Assembly: GCA_015680905.1 (NCBI GenBank)
Contig: CM027377.1
Coordinates: 17,446,501 to 17,510,500, forward strand
Direction of reading: 5' to 3'
Origin: Coptis chinensis
Lineage: Eukaryota; Streptophyta; Magnoliopsida; Ranunculales; Ranunculaceae
DNA: 64,000 nucleotides
Shown: positions 58,801 to 64,000 of the stretch, piece by piece
Layout of the letters: the number at the start of each line of letters is the position of its first letter
Position numbering within the stretch: position 1 is the stretch's first letter
Notes under the pieces: generated by a model
What the model was told of the DNA's origin: nothing
Database searches by the model: none
What the model saw: the letters and a program-made list of their open reading frames with translations, nothing else
Program-made: the position numbers and the translations under genes

Positions 58801-61800
58801 GATTCACAAATGCTAATGGAAAGAAAGGTCTAATCTCTATGTCTTTGTTTACTTCTTTTTGATGTGATGTTGAGTAGTTGGTGATTGTAAAAGCATCCCT
58901 TTAGTGTATTCATTTATATTGTATTTGTGTTTTATTATATATATAGTCATGCCATGCACATGTCAACTTATGTAAGTACTTATAAATATACCTCATGTCA
59001 GCTTATGTAAGTTCTTATAAATATACCCCATAAGTACAATATAAATGAATACACTAAAGGGATGCTTTTACAGTGATACTATGGTAATAGGTTAAATTCA
59101 CTGTCCTTTAGCAAGAAACTTTTCTTGATAGGCAGAAACTAGACTTTCTGATTGGTGTCTGTTAAAGTCAGTGGGCAGTATGACACTGATATTGGGTCGT
59201 GGTATCTATAATGGAAGTTTCCTTACCAGAAAATTTTCTGAATTAGGACCCCTTTGGAATTAGGACAGCGCTAGATTGAAGTGATTAGTTTCTGAATCTG
59301 CTTCAATTTTCGTATATCAAATCTTCTGTTTGAGGTTTTGGGTCTGGAGAGGATCCTATTTCACATCTAGGAAGCACGGATACGGACACGCGACACGGAT
59401 ACGTGGACACGGCATTTTTCAAATTTATAGGACACGGATACGTCATGGATACGTTTGAAAAATATATATATAAAAATATTATATAATTGAGCATTTTTCA
59501 CCAAATTCAAATTAAAATGGCAATTCTACTTCATATAATTGAAGATTTATCCATGGAGGTTTTAAAAAGAAGTTCTTTTTTTTTGTAGATTAAAATTAGT
59601 TAGTCAGGTACCGCTTAATCACTTCATTTTTCTTCTCTTGCATCTCTTTTTATCTTGGATTTTATTTCACTTGTTTTTTTTTTGTTGAAGTTCCAAAAAA
59701 TATTTGTGAGATTAATATTCTGGCGTGTCCCCCGCATGTCGGAAATTAAAAAATTAATTTAAAAATCGGATACTCCAAATTGCGTATCCGACACGTATCG
59801 GACGCGTATCGGGGCGTATCCGTGTCGGATACGGATACTTCACCCTTACAGGCGTATCCGCGCTTCATAGTTTCACATCATTCCTTCACTCACTTTCTCG
59901 ATGCCAGAGTTGTGGCATGTGGATAATTATTTGCAAACAAGTACTGTTAAAGCGTTTAGAACCGAAATCGTTTTGTGATGCCCCCTACCTATTATCTTTA
60001 GAAATGTGGAGCCTTCCTTTTATCATATACCTGCATGCAGTACTTCATATTCATACATTTCAGAATGTCTTATTGATTATTGTCCCCATTCCCTTGTATA
60101 GATGTATCTAGTTTTGGCCAACGTGTAGTGACTAGTGAGACTGGTAAAAATATTATCATTGCACTCCTTCATGAATTGGTGGCGATTCAACAGGAATCAG
60201 AAACCCTTGTTTGCCTTTTGTCTCTTTGATGGAATCAAACATATAAAAAAAAAATGGAAACAAAGCAGTAGCAATGGTTCAGGTTCTCAGTAGTTTGATG
60301 TTCAATAAGGAATGGTAAAAAGTGGAACCTGCTAACCTATATCCAATGAGAGCTGTTTGGTTATCAATGTCATAACCTCCAGCTCTGGGTATATCAATGA
60401 TGTAAATTGACACTCAGTTAATAACACCTCATTCATTGAAACTGCCTTTAATGAAAGATGTATCATAGGTTAATGGCAGATGAGTTCTTTTGATGCATAT
60501 TTTAACTTTTATCCTATTCAACCGTTTCAATGGAACTTTCAATACTTTTGTCTTCTCCTGTCTCCATGATAAAGGAATCAGCTTCCTTTTGTCACAAAAT
60601 ATTTCCAGTTTATGCTTACTTTTATATACATCAAGACCAGAAACTAAATAGCTTTGATCAGTAGCACTGCTTTTTCTATGTACTTGGTTGGTTGGGTTTG
60701 TCCAAGGGGGTAATGATTCTTAGTAGACCCTGATTGAAATTCTATTCTGTAGGTGGAAAACCTTACCAGCAAATCCAAACTTCTAGAAGCTGAGTTGGAA
60801 AAAACATCAAGGCAATTGATGGAGGTCACGACAAAAGCAGGGGAAGAAACTGCTAAATGCAAGGCTGCCAAAGAAGTAATTAAGTCTCTCACTGCGCAGG
60901 TATATGTTTAAAAGCTGACAAGTGTTTACTTTAGGTTTTATTTTATTTTCTTTTAATTTTTCCTCTCTTGGCCTTTGGCACATGCTGCTTGTGGACGGTT
61001 CCATTAGGCTGGTGGGTTCAGGGGTGACCCCCACGACCCAATTTTTTTTGGACGCCTATTATTTTTCCAGACCGACCGTTAGTAGGTCTCTCTTCACATG
61101 GGGGGGAGGCAAATTTGCTGACCGTCTGAATGGACATTGTCTGATAAAAGTCATAAAACCATAAGAGAAGGAAGAACAAAAAAAATCACGGTCTCTGCCA
61201 ATTTCTCTTAAAAACTATAAAAAATCTCTCTTGCATCTTTTTTTCTCTCCACAAATCTCATAACTCTCCAGATTCTCTCTACACAAATCTCTGCAATTGT
61301 TTTACTGTTTTTACCAAAATTTGTCTGGGTCACCTTCTCCATCGTCACCCAACTGAAACCGGCGGTCGGTCCACACCGTCTGCTGTTTACTAGTTTATAT
61401 GTGTATGAGAGGGCTGAATTGGTTTAGGCCATATTATGGATCTTCTCCATATTTTCCTGTTTCCTTCTTCTCAATAAAAAATTATAATATAACTAAAACC
61501 ACTGTGGAATACAAACCATGCCAGGATGCCACGTTTTTGTTAAAAGAAAAATGAAAATTACAAGACTCCTATGGTATAAAACTTATTAAAGGTCTGAGAC
61601 TCCTAGTTTAAGGTTTATTGGTGGTTTGAGCTGCAAGGTGTGCTGCTTTCAAACTTTTCAGCCGATATTCCCTTGGATTTCTCTAGATTGAAGAATGTCT
61701 CTCTATTAGTCTCTTCTCTGGGTTGAGCTTGCAATGCCTTCCTCATGTTTCAAGCATCAAGCTGAATTGGAAAGGGAAATACTGTAAATGACGGGAACAA

Positions 61801-63333
61801 AAATATACTAATTGCCTTCACATATCAGATTGACATGCTATCCTACGATTTGTTTATTTTGTTGATGATATTGATAAACTTACCCTGTTTTTTTTCGTTT
61901 TCTTAATGTTTTGGCAGTTGAAAGATATGGCTGAAATGGTACCAACTGGATCTCCTTCCAGCAGTACATCAGGTTCAGTTGGTGGAGACAAATCCAGTAA
62001 TCACAGCGCAGTGTCTACTCTAAGCCAATTGAGCAGCCCTACCACTGCAGGAAATGAGTTTAATGGTCACTCAACAAATCCGCTGCCATCAAATGGAACC
62101 AAATTGCCTACTGAACATGGGGAGTGGGTGATACAAGATGAACCAGGTGTTTTCATAACTCTCACCTCCTTGCCAGGAGGTGGAAAAAATCTCAAGCGAA
62201 TACGCTTCAGGTAAACATCCATACTGAGGAGTCTTTTGAGTGCAACTTATTTAAGATTCTTTTGTTGCGTATGTTGACTTGATTTTGTTGGCAACTTTAG
62301 TAGTTGCTAGCAGAGAGCCCTGTTGATGAAATTATTGTTATTTGTTTGTGCTATTAAATAAGTATGATGCTTCACTAAATTGAGCAATGAAAACCGAAGT
62401 ATCTCTTTTCAGGTGTTAACTATACAGAAAAATACATTTTGAAGTCCACTGTCAACATGAGCATTGGGTTGGGTCAGATGTTATATGGATTGTGTGAGTG
62501 TGTGTGTTGGGGTGGGGTGGGGTGGGGGGGGGGGGGTGACTTTCTGGCGGACTCCGTGATTAGAGGTCCTTATTGATGAGATTGATCTCAATTCTATCTC
62601 CAAACAAGATGAAGCAGTCTGGTTTTGATTATCTTTTCAGATTTCCGGGGGAGTATAGAGGTCACAAAGATGTTTTACATATATGCTTTCTGTGGCTAAA
62701 ATTAGGATTACTGTTGCCCCATCGATGAGTGGAATTCATTAATTTTACATGTATCCTTTTGCCCTTTTGTTTGAAGTAACGTTTTTTTCTAGTATTCTGT
62801 ATCTAAATATATTGTCCTGGCATACATAGGATTTTCAGTGTGTAATCACTACCTTCTTCAACTTTGTAATAATCATGTAGTAAGAAAATAAAATTTGCCA
62901 TAACATATCAACCAGACTAGTTATTTCTTATTTGGTGATGCAAAATATAAGTTTTGGTTGTTTGTAATTCTTAAGTTTGATGCTTGTGGAAGTTAATAAT
63001 GTAAAGGCTACACTGGATTTCTAGGCCAATTGTCCAAATGTCCTTAAAGTCAAACTTTCCAGCATTTTTTGAATGAAGAACACCATGAGTTCAATTATTG
63101 TTGCTGTTGGCCAAAACTCATGTTTTTCTGGCAGTTACGTGGCATCAATACCATCTGTGTTGGTTAACTCTTTGCTTCATCTTTTCTGCAGTCGGAAGCG
63201 TTTCAGTGAAAAACAAGCAGAAGAATGGTGGGGTGGAAATAGGGTTAAGGTATACGAGCGACATGACATCAGGACTGCTGCAAAATCTGTTGCTGGGGTT
63301 CCCCGGATACCACCCGATGAGATGTCAGCCTGA
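52899..63333 (+). CDS. PRAF protein: PH, RCC1 repeats, FYVE and BRX domains
   Basis: Nine exons: 52899-52946, 54293-54379, 55312-55401, 55650-55730, 56428-56607, 56686-58794, 60753-60899, 61918-62210 and 63192-63333, GT-AG, encoding 1058 residues (Arabidopsis PRAF1 is about 1100). Start MADLQRTALIERDVEQ. A PH domain spans about 17-125 (KKGAYLLKYGRRGKPKFCPF). Seven RCC1 blades fill about 253-640 (repeated GHG and CG..H motifs). The FYVE zinc finger is at about 653-704 (CSGC, RKRHNCYNCG, CDDC), in the variant form of this plant family. A coiled coil lies at about 850-922, and a C-terminal BRX domain at about 982-1040 (GEWVIQDEPGVFITL, EWWGGNRVKVYERH). The family binds phosphoinositides at membranes and may act as a nucleotide-exchange factor for small GTPases; the target here is unknown. 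Several introns carry recent-looking insertions. No frame break is seen. Confidence 0.94.
54994..55011. repeat. C18 homopolymer in PRAF intron 2
   Basis: Eighteen consecutive C residues. It may be length-variable or a sequencing weak point, and could form an i-motif or, on the complement, a G-rich structure. Confidence 0.9.
55880..56347. mobile_element. Solo LTR in PRAF intron 4
   Basis: The unit at 55885-56342 (458 bases) starts TGTTTCGACC and ends GGTCGAAACA, a perfect 10-base inversion with TG...CA ends. It is flanked by the 5-base duplication ATATA (55880-55884 and 56343-56347). There is no internal retroelement coding, so recombination between two LTRs is the likely origin. The right edge is about 80 bases before exon 5. 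Confidence 0.85.
58881..59077. mobile_element. MITE/foldback with perfect 38-bp inverted ends in PRAF intron 6
   Basis: The left arm 58886-58923 (starting TGTAAAAGCATCCCTTTAGT) is the exact inverse of the right arm 59035-59072. The direct repeat GTGAT flanks the unit (58881-58885 and 59073-59077). The loop holds two copies of a CTTATGTAAG...TTATAAATATACC segment. The arms would form a strong hairpin in the pre-mRNA about 90 bases after exon 6. Confidence 0.85.
59359..59879. mobile_element. Mutator-type MITE rich in GGATACG motifs, PRAF intron 6
   Basis: The unit at 59368-59870 (503 bases) starts TAGGAAGCACGGATACGGAC and ends GGCGTATCCGCGCTTCATAG, imperfect inverses. It is flanked by the 9-base duplication TTTCACATC (59359-59367 and 59871-59879). 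GGATACG, GACACG and CGTATCGG motifs cluster at both ends, with an AT-rich centre and no ORF. Confidence 0.85.
62506..62538. repeat. G-rich run in PRAF intron 8
   Basis: GGGGTGGGGTGGGGTGG runs into about thirteen consecutive G. The four closely spaced G tracts are a strong G-quadruplex candidate on the transcript strand. Confidence 0.8.
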
Positions 63334-64000
63334 TTGACACATCAAATTCACACACAGTCAACTCATGTCCAATTGGGATGCTGCCTAAATCAAGGATCTC
63401 AGTGAGAGGGAGGCTGCATGATTAGAAGTAAGAAAAGGAAGTAACGGTAGAGAAGGAAATGTGGAGAGGAGTTATCTTCAGTTATCGGATTTGTGCAGTT
63501 GAAATTTCATAATTCATTTGGAAGGCTTGCTTACGGGAATATGATACTTGAAACCGCCTTCTTTTGTGCTACCGTGTACAGAAAACTTATACTGAAATCT
63601 CATCCATGTGGAATCACGCAGGTTGGTCTTTACCCAATTTGACAGCTTGAATAATCTTCATCTGTCTGATCAATATTACCCAAAATGTTGTGTATGTCGA
63701 AGAAAGAGAAAATGACTAAAAAGTGAAAACTGGGGAGTATGTTCAGTGGTCTACTGGAGGGAAGGAAGAAATAAAGTTCAACAGAGGGGCGAATTGTGTG
63801 GTGTCTCCTTACATGTAAATATAGCCGTCCAAATTGTTTCAGCCAATACTTAATCTCTACAGTCTGACAATGTGAAACATGTGAAGTCATATAGGCCTTC
63901 CACTTCATTTCTTTCTTAAAGAGCTGTATATTGAAGATATTTGGGTGGCTCTCAGGAAAAACATTTTTGAATCGTAAGTTTAGGATGTGGAAACGATGTT
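63334..64000 (+). other. PRAF 3' UTR and downstream flank
   Basis: Sequence after the PRAF stop with no further gene recognised. AATAAAG at about 63769 could serve as a polyadenylation signal. The window ends before any next gene. Confidence 0.5.

Overview
The window is nuclear DNA from a flowering plant, most likely a eudicot. The evidence is AT-rich sequence, short GT-AG introns, plant-specific gene families (TCP, HVA22, PRAF/BRX, a MIK2-type receptor kinase) and plant-type Copia, LINE, Helitron and Mutator-derived repeats. I cannot name the species from sequence alone.

Layout: 1-10.5 kb is repeats. There are two Helitron-type 3' ends, the second closing a 3.6 kb element filled with a ~55-bp tandem array, then a decayed minus-strand Copia retrotransposon with both LTRs and a 5-bp target duplication. 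11.3-13.7 kb is a two-exon CULLIN 3 gene (minus). 13.9-16.4 kb is a 5'-truncated minus-strand LINE. 17.5-20.5 kb is a seven-exon MOG1 gene (plus). After ~7 kb without a recognisable gene comes a single-exon class I TCP factor (27.6-28.7 kb). 29.4-35 kb is repeats: a foldback element, an RNase H fragment, two tRNA-like SINE pieces and a deleted plus-strand Copia element. 36.15 kb holds an initiator tRNA-Met gene. 36.35-40.0 kb is a ten-exon gene for a little-described protein with two H-x-S motifs (2H-phosphoesterase-like). 41.7-43.5 kb is a bHLH47/POPEYE-type factor, 45.3-46.7 kb an HVA22 gene, and 49.7-52.0 kb a broken LRR receptor kinase. 52.9-63.3 kb is a nine-exon PRAF gene (PH-RCC1-FYVE-BRX).

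The functional genes form no pathway or operon. They are ordinary single plant genes for ubiquitin ligation (CUL3), Ran/nuclear import (MOG1), growth control (TCP), translation initiation (tRNA-iMet), iron homeostasis (bHLH47), ER membrane shaping (HVA22) and phosphoinositide/RCC1 signalling (PRAF).

The most notable signals are: (1) a family-like set of small Mutator-type elements whose 9-11 bp target duplications can be read directly (19.1, 47.0, 48.2 and 59.4 kb), two of them packed with near-palindromic ATATATCG motifs; (2) three separate datable insertions in introns of one gene, PRAF; (3) a LINE with an in-frame 33-codon duplication of its reverse-transcriptase catalytic box; (4) a Helitron with a repeated array and a bypassed internal 3' end; (5) the 2H-like protein. 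I saw no CRISPR array, defence island or other wholly new system. Exon borders come from reading GT/AG sites and frame, not from transcripts.
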